Origin: Stratiolaelaps scimitus
Taxonomy: Eukaryota > Arthropoda > Arachnida > Mesostigmata > Laelapidae
Length of the DNA: 64,000 nucleotides
Direction: 5' to 3'
NCBI GenBank assembly: GCA_019614645.1
Contig: JABWDB010000015.1
Coordinates: 3,962,501-4,026,500 of the forward strand
Shown here piece after piece: positions 13,513 through 24,299 of this stretch. The position numbers and the translations under genes are program-made. Every line of letters starts with the position of its first letter. Position 1 is the stretch's first letter. The notes beneath the pieces were generated by a model, which saw only the letters and a program-made list of their open reading frames with translations, was not told where the DNA came from and searched no databases.

Positions 13513-14060
13513 GACGAACAGCACGAGTTCAACTCGCTCAAGAAGCTCGTGTGGAGGAGCTGTGACCACCAGACGCGGGTGGTCAGCAGATGCGCAAACG
13601 AGATGGCATCGGCCGAAGAGAGGTTCCGAGCGTCCCGCTCAATCGGTATGCATGCGCTAACTCCTAGCTCTCGGTGATTTTCATTCTCGAAGGGAAGCCT
13701 TGACAACCGCCTGTTGCTGATACGGGGTTACAATCGACTCAGATTTTAGTCTTTGATCAAAATCGCTCCATCACCGTTTCAGTTCGTTTACGAACTGAAG
13801 CGATTGAGCGATTTTGATCAAACTCTAAGCGCTGACTCGATTGTTACCCCGTATCAGCAACAGGCGGTTGTCAAGGCTTCCCTTCAAGAATGAAAATCAC
13901 CGAGAGCTACGAGTTAGCGCATGCATCCCGATTGAGCGGGACGCTCGGAACCTCTCTTCGGCCGATGCCATCTCGTTCGCGCATCTGCTGACCACCCGCG
14001 TCTGGTGGTCACAGCTCCTCCACACGAGCTTCTTGAGCGAGTTGAACTCGTTCCGTTCGT
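13513..14060. repeat. Near-perfect palindrome, arms about 270 bp
   Basis: The left arm (about 13513-13786) is repeated in reverse complement on the right (about 13791-14060). The turn is CAGTTCG-TTTA-CGAACTG at 13780-13797. Only scattered substitutions and a 3-nt offset near the centre separate the arms. The left arm begins right after a (TA)n run and the right arm ends exactly at the stop codon of the zinc-finger exon. The arms carry a conserved open frame (see the entry for 13524-13645). It could be a foldback element, a recent inverted duplication of a gene end, or a hairpin-forming 3' untranslated region. Confidence 0.9.
13524..13645 (+). other. Exon-like open frame inside the palindrome arm
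   Basis: The frame reads EFNSLKKLVWRSCDHQTRVV and then SRCANEMASAEERFRASRSIG, ending at a donor-like TCG/GTATGC (GT at 13646-13647). The mirror copy in the other arm (minus strand, about 13897-14050) encodes the same peptide. Two differences, GCA/GCG and GGT/GGG, are synonymous. The second one changes the donor GT to GG, so only the left arm keeps a potential splice site. The peptide looks like natural amphipathic sequence, but I do not recognise the family. There is no clear acceptor upstream, where a (TA)n run lies. Confidence 0.35.
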
Positions 14061-14608
14061 CTATTGGGCTTCCGGCATCGGTGGCGATTTGGGGCTCAAC
14101 GGCTCGACCGCAAGGGCGCCATTTACACGCACAGGCCAAATGTTGACGTTCCTCTCAAGCAGGGCCGTATCGACGCCGTGGAAGCGCAGATGCTGCAGCG
14201 CCTGCCGCCGCCGGGTGAACTTCGATGAGCAGAGATGACACGCGAGCTTCCCGCCCACGTGGGTCCGTTCATGCTCACGTAGATGACTCTTGGTGGCGAA
14301 CCGTTTACGGCAGTACTTGCACGGATACGGCCGTTCGCCAGTGTGCCGGCGTACGTGGTCCACCAGATGGTTGGACCGGGTGAAGGTCTTATTGCAGAAT
14401 GGGCACTCATGAGGTCGGGCGAGCTCCCTGTCAGCGTCCATATCGACTAGTTCCTCGTTATTATTGTTATTGTTGTTGTTGTTGTTGTTGGTCGTTGCCT
14501 TCTTCTTTTTCTTGCTATTGTTGTTGTTGTTGTTATTATTATTATTATTGTTAGGAACGATCTTCGGTTTGTTGCTTTTGGCTTTCTTCGATTTCTTCGG
14601 AGCCTCTC
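14061..14608 (-). CDS. C2H2 zinc-finger protein, terminal exon
   Basis: This is the last exon of a probable nuclear DNA-binding protein. It follows a good acceptor (TTTTCTCTCGTATTGCAG) and runs to a TAG at 14061-14063. The order is a Lys-rich basic stretch (EAPKKSKKAKSNKPK), two poly-Asn runs separated by SKKKKKATT, an acidic EELVDMDADRE, then three tandem C2H2 fingers. Finger 1 has CPFC with HVRRH and the TGERPY linker. Finger 2 has CKYC with HERTH. Finger 3 has CHLC with HLRFH. Finger 2 is followed by a shortened linker (VGGK), so fingers 1 and 2 probably act together. A tail ending PPMPEAQ follows. The exon begins with two bases that complete a split codon (phase 1). Its 3' flank is the large palindrome. 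The exact transcription-factor family is not assigned. Confidence 0.8.
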
Positions 14609-14880
14609 CTGCAATACGAGAGAAAATACAGTGAAATCACACGGTTAACACTTAAGGCAAGCAGGCGTTGTTGAACGAAGCAGCTGTTGCTGAACATGCA
14701 AGGGCCACTCAACGATAGCAGGTACAGTGAAGGAGGGGGTTGTACATTGAGCAAGATGCTGTTGGCGTGCACATGGATGTGGTCAGAGTCACACACGGTT
14801 GCAAGACGGGAAGAGCACAAGGGGAAGTTTATTGAAATAGCACATGTGAATCCACAAGCTGAATGGCAGGCGGCCCCCAC

Positions 14881-14957
14881 TCGCGAGTGCATCGGAGCTG
14901 ACACGGTTGTCGGCCGCTGCTCGAATTGACAGCTCGGCGGCTGTCTCCTTCGGTAGT
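14881..14957 (-). CDS. Probable upstream exon of the zinc-finger gene
   Basis: A strong acceptor (GATTTTCTTCCAG) precedes 14957. The frame LPKETAAELSIRAAADNRVS then SSDALA continues to a possible donor at 14880-14879 (CGCGA then GTGGGG). The exon is 77 nt long, with one base completing a codon, 25 codons and one base. It therefore ends in phase 1, which matches the phase needed by the zinc-finger exon at 14608. The donor is weaker than average, so this call rests mainly on the acceptor and the phase match. Upstream coding exons were not found with confidence; GC-rich sequence to about 17.6 kb is the likely place. Confidence 0.4.
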
Positions 14958-14999
14958 CTGGAAGAAAATCGATTTGTTAGATCTGTCAGTCGCAATGCC

Positions 15000-17600
15000 G
15001 CCACTCATGAATCATCAGTAGGCCTCAATCGTCGGGGAGGCAACTTGAACAGCACTCGTCGCGGTGAGAATGGTCACACCGAGTGTACACTGCTGGCTGA
15101 GCACGTAAACGTCAATCGACTCGGTTTCACCGGTTGTGCTCTGCGCCGAAGACACTCGGCGTATAGCGATACTTAGGCTTGTTTGATAATCTCACTGGTG
15201 CTAGGATATCCTGATGGCTGTACTCTGGGCGACAGCGTGACGCCCTATGCAGGCCTATTTGTGAGCGTGATTAGCGTTAGCGGCGAGCGTCCACGAGAGC
15301 GATTCGAGACGTCAAACGAGAGCACACATTAAAATGTACTTGGCCTTCTAATCGCTTTGACCAAAAACGGTTCGTTCGAGGGCCACGATCGGCACGCGGG
15401 CCCAGAGTCACGGAAGCACAGTTGGCGTACAGTTGGTCGCGTTACAGGTTGCCAGCCGTCGCCGATGTAGAGAGATCGCTACCGGCGCTACTCCGAGATG
15501 ACGACGCCTTGTGGACGCTCACTAGCGACAACTGAGCTGACACTGTCTCTCCAGCAGCCGAGGTGACTATCCAACTCGGACTGAGGTTTCAAGCGCTGAC
15601 TTCCTATTCCAGTGAGCACGAGCGAGGTTTCCGGGTCAGAGCTGAAGCGATGCGGCGCGCCGGTCCTGCCTCTAACCGCGAAACAATAGCACGAACACTT
15701 CTGGGACAACTGAGAAGAGTGGAGCTGCCTCCGCTTCGTGGAGCTGATCGGAGGGTTATGCCCCGGGGTGGCTGCGCTAGGCTGATAACAACGAGCACTG
15801 ATCGCCGGCTGCGCCAGCATCGCCGTCTTATAAGAGGAGTTCACGAGTGAGCGAGGAGGGCACACCGGTGCCACATCGTGAGCCTCTCCGTGCGGTGATG
15901 ACCGCGGGGTAGGAGTTAGCCGGAGGTAGGCACAGGACGCGGCAATTGGTCGAGCTCATCGGCCGATCGGGGCTGCCCTGCACCAAGAGCTGTCGTTGTC
16001 TCTCCTCTTTGTGATATCTCACTCTCTCCGACTTCTCTCGTTCTCTGTGCTAAGCAAGCAAGCCGGCAATCTACCGATCCGCCGCGCCGGCCGGTCGGCC
16101 GAACAAGCGCCCACGAACCGGCGCCAACGCGGCTAAGATTCTAACCCCTTGCAGATTGGAGCTGGCCAGGCTCTGGCGGCTCCGATCGCTGTTAGCCCTG
16201 CCCTCATCAGCCTCTCCGCGTTCCTGTGCCGACGTCCGCACCTCGCGTCCTCGACGAAAGCTTCCCCCTGCATCTCGTTAGAAGCTGGCTCGGATCGGTT
16301 GTTGTTGTTGCTGCTGGAGGTAGCGGCGTCGCCGCGCCACGGGCCGTCGAAGCTCTCTGGCGGTAGTTGTCGAAGCTCCCTCACAGAATCCCCGAACCGA
16401 TCGGCGGCTGCGGTGCGTACGCGTTCCTGACGGCATAAGCCAACCAGCAGCATTCGATCCTCGTCGCTCTTTCGGCTCGGGCTCAGGCGTCCGGTGTCGC
16501 TAGGCGGCTCGGTTGACTGCTGGAGCCGGCGACGGGCTGCCGCGTCCGCCGTGCGGGTTGTCTCTGAAAGAGACGGCGACGCTCACTGGCTAGGCTAGTG
16601 CCCGGTGACGCTGCTGCAGGCCACCGCCAATCGCCGCCTCTAGCAACATCCCTAGCGGCGTCACCGACGGCCAAACTCCGCGGCGATACCAGAGACAAGA
16701 CGCGAGAAGCGCGCCACCGAGCACGGTCTTCTTCTCTGGGGTTCGACCAGCACCTTGTCACAGCGAACGCGGCCTGCTGCTGCCGCCGCCGCCGCCGCTG
16801 CTGGACACGGACCGTTGGCCGTCGTATAGACCCCGAAACGCAGATCGAAAGGGAGAGCTTCAACTCAGGGTTCGATTTGGTTCGGCCAAACCTGACTATC
16901 ACCATCAGCACCACAAGTAGCGTAGAAATGACAGAGCAAGTTTAAGACGAAGACGAAAGCAAATCAACAGGGTTATCAAGATGGGGGCTGCGCGCTACGG
17001 TGCCTGCTATGGTAGACTCGGGGTCGTCGTCGCTGCTGCCGCCGTCGCAGCCGCCGTCGTAGCCGCCGCCGCCGCAGCCGCCGCCGGCACCGCGGCGGGG
17101 CAACCCCAGTTAGAAACTCCTAGATGGGATTCGACTTCAGCCGCCACCCCGCGGCCAGCCGTCACAGCAGAAGCAGCAGTAGCATGGGCAGTAGCATGGG
17201 CTCGAACATGCGTGGTCGCATGCCGTGTGTACACGGTCATATATATATATACATGCAACAGATACAACCTCTCCCTCCGGCGGCGGAATCCCCCACTGTT
17301 CCATGACCGGCTATCTTCCTCCCTCTAAAGCTACTCATTGATGCTGTCGTAGCTGCCGTTGCCGCCCGATGTCGAATGCTTTCTCGAGTGCCTTCTCCGC
17401 GTTCGGGCCGTTTGCAGAACCCGAACGCACAAGGAGCGAGCCGCGCCAACGGCTCTAGCAGCCAGAACAGCAACGATTTTAGTGGTAGCTTTGACCGCCG
17501 CCGACGCCGCCGCCCGCTGCGGCTGCTGTTAATGCCCGGGCGTCCCGAGCTCACGTAGGCTCAAGATCGGGTTCGTCGTAGGCGAGAGATTCAACCCCCG
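15000..17600. other. GC-rich island, possible 5' part of the zinc-finger gene
   Basis: This stretch is CpG-rich with GCC/GCA repeats near 17040-17110 and 16780-16800. Several minus-strand frames (for example 16133-16453, containing SSSNNNNRSEP) could be exons, and GT donors such as GCGAG/GTGCGG near 16246 exist. None can be joined convincingly to the exon at 14957. It may be a promoter with first exons. I see no tRNA or mobile element. Confidence 0.35.
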
Positions 17601-17899
17601 GGCAATAGCAAGCCAGCTGAATAGCGAGAAAGCAAGGGGTGGTTGGTGTTCTCGCCGCTGCTTCGGCACCGATCGCTGCTAGATTGCCTGTTGTGTGCCA
17701 GCACAGCCGAAGAAATGTGTTTGCGCGCGCTCCTCAACTGCTTGTTCAAGGCCAGTCGTACGGGACTTCGATGGAGACGCCGCAGCGTCACATACGAAGA
17801 CGTATGCAGCCAGCGAGAGGGGAGATATATGCTATTATGATTATGAAATACATACAGGTATCTGCTCATGTACACAGGCGAGCTTGACCATTGTAGAAT

Positions 17900-20800
17900 C
17901 ATTGTTGAATTGCAGTTCCATCAATAAAAGGGCAGTGTCGCTGACAAGCGAATAATAAACACGAATGCGCATCAAAGTGATTGGTTCGAGTTCATCCCGG
18001 CGTAATTCGAAAAAAAAAATTAAAATACCCAAATACGATAAGGATAGACATGGCAACAGTTGATATTGCTGCGTTATCATATCTCTGCAAGAGTCTCAAG
18101 GTGTACGTTATCTCTTATATCGGTATGACACAATCGAGCGGTGTGTATGTGTGAACGTTTGGTGGAACTTTCTGTATTCCACGCAGCGTGTGATGGAAAT
18201 TCACAGGCAGGCAACAATTTACTGAAAAGAAGTATAGATGGGCATTATATCGAGGAATCGAGGCAGGCCTCACTCTCACATCATATTACACGTTCTGTGA
18301 TGCGGGTTCGTTTGTAACCTTGTGTTATTATACGTAACGTATTGTGCCGATATATCTACGTCGGACGTTTTCGACTCACCCTGTATATAGTGTACCGACC
18401 GACTGACACGCGCACCTAAACAGGCTGTGCCTCCTCATAGCCACTTGTGTAGACTCGGTGGAGCGTGCTGGACTCTGCTTAACAGGCGTCCGCCCGTTCG
18501 TCCCCCCTGAGCCTCGGTCATGCACAACTCTAGCCGATGCTGACGGACCAATGCACCGTTCATCGAGTATCCGCACGAGCTTAGGTTAGCTTAGGTCAGC
18601 ACCAGCGTAAAGAAAGACTAAGCGGCGGGACCCACGGATCACAGGCAACCAAGCAGTTCGTCAAACACTCGAAGCTCATGTGTTGGAGCAAGAGACGAGA
18701 TGAGCCGGTCGACGTTGCTCCAACCTGCATTGTCAGCCATTGCGTAGTGGGCTCACAAGAGGTGATGTACAATATGTCACATGGATATCGTCTCCTGGAG
18801 ATCTGTCAGTGATTTTTTATACATTACACAATATCGAAGTGAGCCACACAGTTAGCCACGGCAACACTCTCCCGCAGGGCTGTGTGGCACGTCAAGGGTT
18901 GCGCGCGGGCGCGGGCGCGCGTGCGTATTATTCGAAGAGATGGCAAAGCGTACGCGATGTGCTGATCCGCAACGAATCACCTATCATGCTGGGCACAGAA
19001 CAACACAGTAGTCTAATAGTGAACATGCTCACCGTTGTCGTTACGACTCTTGCACAAATGGCGTTCGTATGAGAAATTGCCCACGATACTTTACTTCATG
19101 CAGATACAACACGCTCCCTGAGAAATAAAGAATTTTGTTTTTGTTGCTGCTGCTGCTGCTGCCGCAGCTGCTACTAAATCGTTTCTGTTGGCAGTGACCA
19201 AAAGATCACTTAGTCCGGAAGGGACATACACGTATGACTGTGCCATGCACGTAGCACGCACCTTGTTGCTCGGTCTGTGAACCTATTCTATCATGTAAAG
19301 AATCCGTCGTCAGAATCAGTGACTCAATGAGGTTAGGTGTCGGAGTGACTTCACAGTGGGGAAACACCCTCAGCATCACACCTCATACAGCGACAACGTG
19401 CCATAGAACTCCCTCTTTCTCAAGCGCGCACGATCATGGCGTTGTTTGGCTTCGTGAAAACCACTGGCTGCCGCCAACGTCTAACGAACGCTCAGATCGG
19501 ACCAGAGCGTCGAAGGAGCGGCGCCATGCAGGCGACGCTCATCGGCGTCCTGGGTCCGACGATTCAGGCCGTCGGCCTAGCGATCGGACGTGCCTGCTGT
19601 CCGTGTACGTCCTCTTCGAGTCCCACAACGCACTATCATTCACCTAACGTACATCATCGGTAGGGCAGCTGCTGTTTCTCCATGCACTACGAAACGCCGG
19701 CTGGCGTTGAGACGTAACGTCGAATGCGACCCTGGGCGCGTCCGTTGAACAGCAGAAGAAACTGTAGACGCGCGCGCGCGCGCACGCGCGGCCTTAGCGA
19801 CGGTTGGGCTCGAAGGCGCCACAGCGCGAACGGCCGCCGCAGGGGTTACTGTGTTTGCCATCTCAGCAAGACGTCACAGTGCGTTTCGAACGACGACAGC
19901 GCTCATTTACAGATGACTCCTCGATGATTAAGCCAGCTGTTTCTCTGCAGGTTGTATGACGTATGCGTCCATGAAGACGTTCATCGGGGGTCGGGGGACG
20001 GCGTTATTATACAAGTGGCACGATCAGGGGGGATAGCCTCTCGACAGAGACGGGTGAAACCTCGATAGTGGGTGACAATACCGGAGAAACAGCGCCCAGC
20101 ACAAACAGGGCTTGTTATTGCTGAGAAGCTGGGCGTACGTATCGTACGAGATAAGCATTACCACTGGACGTACGATAGAACTACAGCTTGAGACAGCTGC
20201 TAACAGCAGCAACTCACATCAACGGAACATCGCTACCTGCATCATAACGATGACAGTAGTCGCCGACGTCGTTGTCCTCGACGTCGCTGGTGACGACGGC
20301 GTGTAGATGGAAAGTCGCCGTTGGTCAAACGGCATTTGCCACGAGGTAACCACCACCGCTGCACGGTGCGGTTGCCGCCGACAGTAGATGCGGCATGATG
20401 GAGTATGTATTTCGAACGCGTGCACATCTGGCTCAATGCCAGATGCCTAGCCCTGCTTGCGTGCATATGCAAAGTGTGAAATAACAAGGTGTGTATGTGT
20501 ATCGACAGCTTGGTGCCCTTGAGTTGTTACATAGATGAGTAAATTCAAAACATGCTTGCTTGCTTGCTTGCTCGGGTGAACGACTATGATTTTGCTGCAC
20601 GTCTTACGGTGACTCGCTATGGTGCGATCGCAGTTCCAACAAGGAACTCAAACTTCCTCGTGAGAGTGGTCTTTGGGACAGATCGAACGATACGCCCCCG
20701 TTGATCTTCAGCTTGCCGGTCTCGTGCGTGTTAACGTACGCTCGATAGGGGGGCTTTGTAGAAATGCAGAAAACATGAGATTCACTTATGGGAATATTGT

Positions 20801-21860
20801 ACAAATCTAAATTCTCTCTGTAGATACGTACGTATGGACCTGAAACAGCGCTCACATTTGGCTTAAGCAGGGGAGGGTAGGGGGAGATCGGTAGATAAAT
20901 CGTCGGATCCTTGTTGCGCGGCCTCCCTTCTTTGCAGTAACGGAAACAAACTGCTGCTTTGTCGCAGCCGCCATCTAGATACTAAGAAGACAGTAAGATG
21001 TAGTATCATTGCCCGATGCTTATTCGCATATCATAATGCCACACTTGCAGGCCTCCGGAGAGAGGTGGCTTGGTGGCAATATCGTTGTCTGCAACCTTGA
21101 AAACGGCCGAGCCAGACGCAGGGGCGAAGATTGCGTCCCCTAGTCCACTTGGCTATGCTGATACGTAAGTTTGAACAAGGAATTGAACGGGAGACACTAG
21201 AGAGAAGGGGCCGTCATTAAGGATAACTATGCTTGTGCAAAAAAATCGGCCAAAAAACAGCTGTAGATCTTAATTATTTCGATAACACTGTAGTTTCTGA
21301 GGTTCGGAACACAGTTTGTCGCAGTATTTCACGCTGAATTTTACCTGAAGTTTACGCTATTTTACGCGGTCTTTTAGCTGAAAGCGGGCTTATTGCTGTT
21401 ATTACATTATACCTTCGTCTGGGCCATCTCTACGAGAGTGCTCTTTATTAGATGCTATGGCATTCTGTCCTCAGGTATTGATTCGCTAACGAGTTACGTC
21501 TGTGGATCCGATCACCGTGTTCTGATATTCGATGTATATATTCTTCAACGAACGCCGTGAAGTTCGTATAGGGGGAATTTACAGCAGAGACAAACACGAA
21601 CGGGCAAATCACCAAAGGAAACGATGTTGACCTCAGACGTGTTGGCTGCATCGATCATCACCCCATGTGCAGGAGGCATAATGTTCAACTTAAATTAGGT
21701 GGACTTCTCATCCATATTGAACGAAACATATTTCGCTGTGCGTATGATATTACCCATGTATTTTAGTGGGACACGTCATCCACGTATCGGTGGATTCCAT
21801 CCAAGTCGTCACCCGCGCCTTCCGCGAAAGAAGAAAACCTTAGGATTTCTCCAGGGACGC
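17900..21860. other. No supported gene
   Basis: This is ordinary mixed-composition sequence with short open frames only. Alternating purine-pyrimidine CG runs lie at about 18900-18926 and 19769-19790, and a CTG/CTT patch lies near 19140-19165. A GCTT tetranucleotide run is at 20553-20572. Nothing else is supportable. Confidence 0.5.
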
Positions 21861-21868
21861 AACGTTCC

Positions 21869-22129
21869 CTAGGCTAACTCGCTCAGCCTTAAACATTTGG
21901 CTCGCCGGTCCACGACTGCTTTCGGCTGCTTGCTTTCATATGACGGACAACTCCGTTTTGAAATGCTTCGTTTCACCAGCAGACGCAGCGCTCTTCGCAC
22001 GCGTACCGTTCTGCTGCTGCTGCGACCGCTGCGGCGGTCACCGACGTTGATCGAGTCACCTAAATAGTCACCCGAACCTCTCAGCTCCACCAGTTCCAGT
22101 TGACGTGACGACGACGACGACGACGACAC
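21869..22129 (-). CDS. Candidate exon in GC-rich island (weak)
   Basis: After a possible acceptor (AAATAGATGTAG) an open frame reads a Ser run, RQLELVELRGSGDYLGDSIN, a basic Arg/Ser-rich segment and a stop at 21869. The start is set only by the repeat-derived GTG/TCG triplets, not by a true ATG. The composition is plausible for a basic protein terminus, but there is no domain and no partner exon. Confidence 0.2.
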   Translation of the reverse strand: MSSSSSSSRQLELVELRGSGDYLGDSINVGDRRSGRSSSRTVRVRRALRLLVKRSISKRSCPSYESKQPKAVVDRRAKCLRLSELA

Positions 22130-23838
22130 CTACATCTATTTATATTAGACAATACAGTCCCATGAATCGATCGCCGTGTAGATGTACTAGATTGAGAGTG
22201 GGATCTGTCGACGGTAACTCATCGTGGCTATTTTGCCAAACAGAGAATCAGGTGACACCGTTCAGCGTTCAGGCTGGACATCGACGTCTTCGAGCAAAAG
22301 TAAAAGCCAGCCGCGAAAATCATAATGCACTCGTTTATCGTTTGTTTTCCGACCTCCGTCTACTGTCCGATCAGCTCGGCCGGGTACGAAGGCCCCATCA
22401 GCCATAGCTCGCGATAGCTGGAGCTATCTACGTATCGAGTGGCGGACGGCTTTGCTCGGTGTACGGCGAGGTTCCAAAGTCCAAACGATCGTCGACGACC
22501 AGATTTGGATTCGCTTCTGGCTAGCCGCGATCTTTGAATTTTTCGATGACACAACGATGCGGCTCATTGTGCGACTGCATGCCCTCGTGTCGTCGTTGTC
22601 CGTCACTCTCAGAGCAAACTGCCCACCGCTGGCCGGGTACTGCTACATTGAGCAGGCGGCGGCGGCGGCCGTCGGCGGCGGCCGGCGGCCGGGGAAACTT
22701 TGCTGTTGCTGCTGCCGCTGCCTTGGCCTTTCGACGGTGGGAGCACTCGATCCGGAGCCATATCCAACCTTTCAGTTTCGCCATCGCCTCGATACTACTC
22801 GCCCCACTGGTACGGACGCTCAGACGCGGCTGTTGACCGATCGTCGAGCGCTGGTCAATCTCGGAGATCGGGGGAGAGCAGAAATTCCGGGAGTACCGAC
22901 CGAGGAGCGCCCGCCGACAAACGGGCTAACTCGCACGCTTCGGATCCACACGAGTATCGTCGCCGCCGCCGCCGACGACGCCGGTTAGATGGACGGAGGG
23001 TGCGGCAGCAATGCAGAGGCCAAACGCCAACTTCTATTCTCTCGGATTTGTAGCGGAGACTCGTCTCCCGAAGCTGCTGATGCTGGAGTCCTCCGGCGCT
23101 GTTATTGTCGCTGCTGCTGCTGCTGCTACTGCTGTTGATTTTGTTGCTGTTGTGATCGAATCGTGTCGCCTCGCGACTACAGGCCAGAGAGATACGATGA
23201 AGGTATCCTTCCCGCGCTGATTGCATATCGGGCAACGAGAGCGGTGACACCCGCGCGGGACAATTCCGTCTTCTCGCAGCCTCCAACCAGCCACACCAAT
23301 GGAGGTCGAGGCATGCGTAGGCGGGCGAGAGGCGACAACTGCCAGCGGTGAAACACACATGCGCCTAGTTATTTTCATTAAAGCCGGCTGAAATCTATGT
23401 CAGCCATCATCTTCAACCAAACCCATGACCAATTTGATGAACCTCAAGACGTCGTTCTCTCTCTCGCTCTCTCTTTCTCGCTCTTTCTTTCTCGCTATCT
23501 CGAGACCACCAGGTTTGCAGCGACATGTGCAGCGGTAAAGCTGTTTGCTGCTGCAGGTGCGGTGAGATCAACGCCTGTATGCGCTGGTTCGGAGCACCAG
23601 CACCACGGGCACGAGCTCGCCAGCGGCGGCGGCGGCCGCAGCAGCAGCACCAGCAGCAGCAAAAGCAACTTTTCGCACTGGCTCCCGTCGGCGCTCGCTG
23701 GGCCGTGTGGCCGCCTGCTTCGAGCTAACGACGAGGTAGTAGCACTTTCAAACGACTCATGCCGTGTCACTTCAATTGCGATGTGAACAACACGAGTGCT
23801 GGCTGCCGCTACAATGCCCAACATCGATCTCCGGAGGG

Positions 23839-24021
23839 TTACTCTTTTGTTCTTGTCGTCGCCAGGTCTTCTTCTACTGATGCCTCTAACGAATAGTAAT
23901 CAAGATTCGGATCGAGATACCCATGACGAGGCGCTGGTGGGCCGTTGAAGAAGGCACGAGTAAGTGATTTGCATCGGACGAAGTCCACGTTCGGACACAT
24001 CTCGTCCTCACTGCCAGACAT
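23839..24021 (-). CDS. Candidate start exon of an unknown protein
   Basis: An ATG at 24021 opens a 60-codon frame starting MSGSEDEMCPNVDFVRCKSL and continuing TRAFFNGPPAPRHGYLDPNL. The amino-acid use is balanced and acidic, without the repeat bias of neighbouring frames. It could be a complete micro-ORF ending at 23839. It could also be a first exon leaving through CATGG/GTATCT within the frame. No family was recognised. It faces the zinc-finger gene on the same strand, so it could be the distal start of that gene; this is inference only. Confidence 0.35.
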   Translation of the reverse strand: MSGSEDEMCPNVDFVRCKSLTRAFFNGPPAPRHGYLDPNLDYYSLEASVEEDLATTRTKE

Positions 24022-24299
24022 ATGTACACACCGAACAAGCGAGTGGCAGCATTGGCCTTCCGATTGGCCGGCGACTCAGGATGGTCAAGGGAATGTTCAG
24101 GAGGAGGAGGCGGAGGAGGAGCAGGAGTAGCTAGCGAGTACGATGCGATTTTAAGTACTTACTTCATGACGGACCTGCAATGTTCGCTTCCTAAGCAGTC
24201 TTCTCTGATACAAGTATATCAGAGAAGTTTATCGGTAAATCTCAACGAAACATGGAAAAAACAGTACGTGCGTGAAATCGGATGAGATAACTCGACGAG

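Noticed and set aside
23034..23378. CPIC motif resembling a Nanos-type or RING zinc finger
   Set aside because: Only one CxxC pair is present. The spacing of the remaining Cys/His does not fit either family, and overlapping frames are also open.
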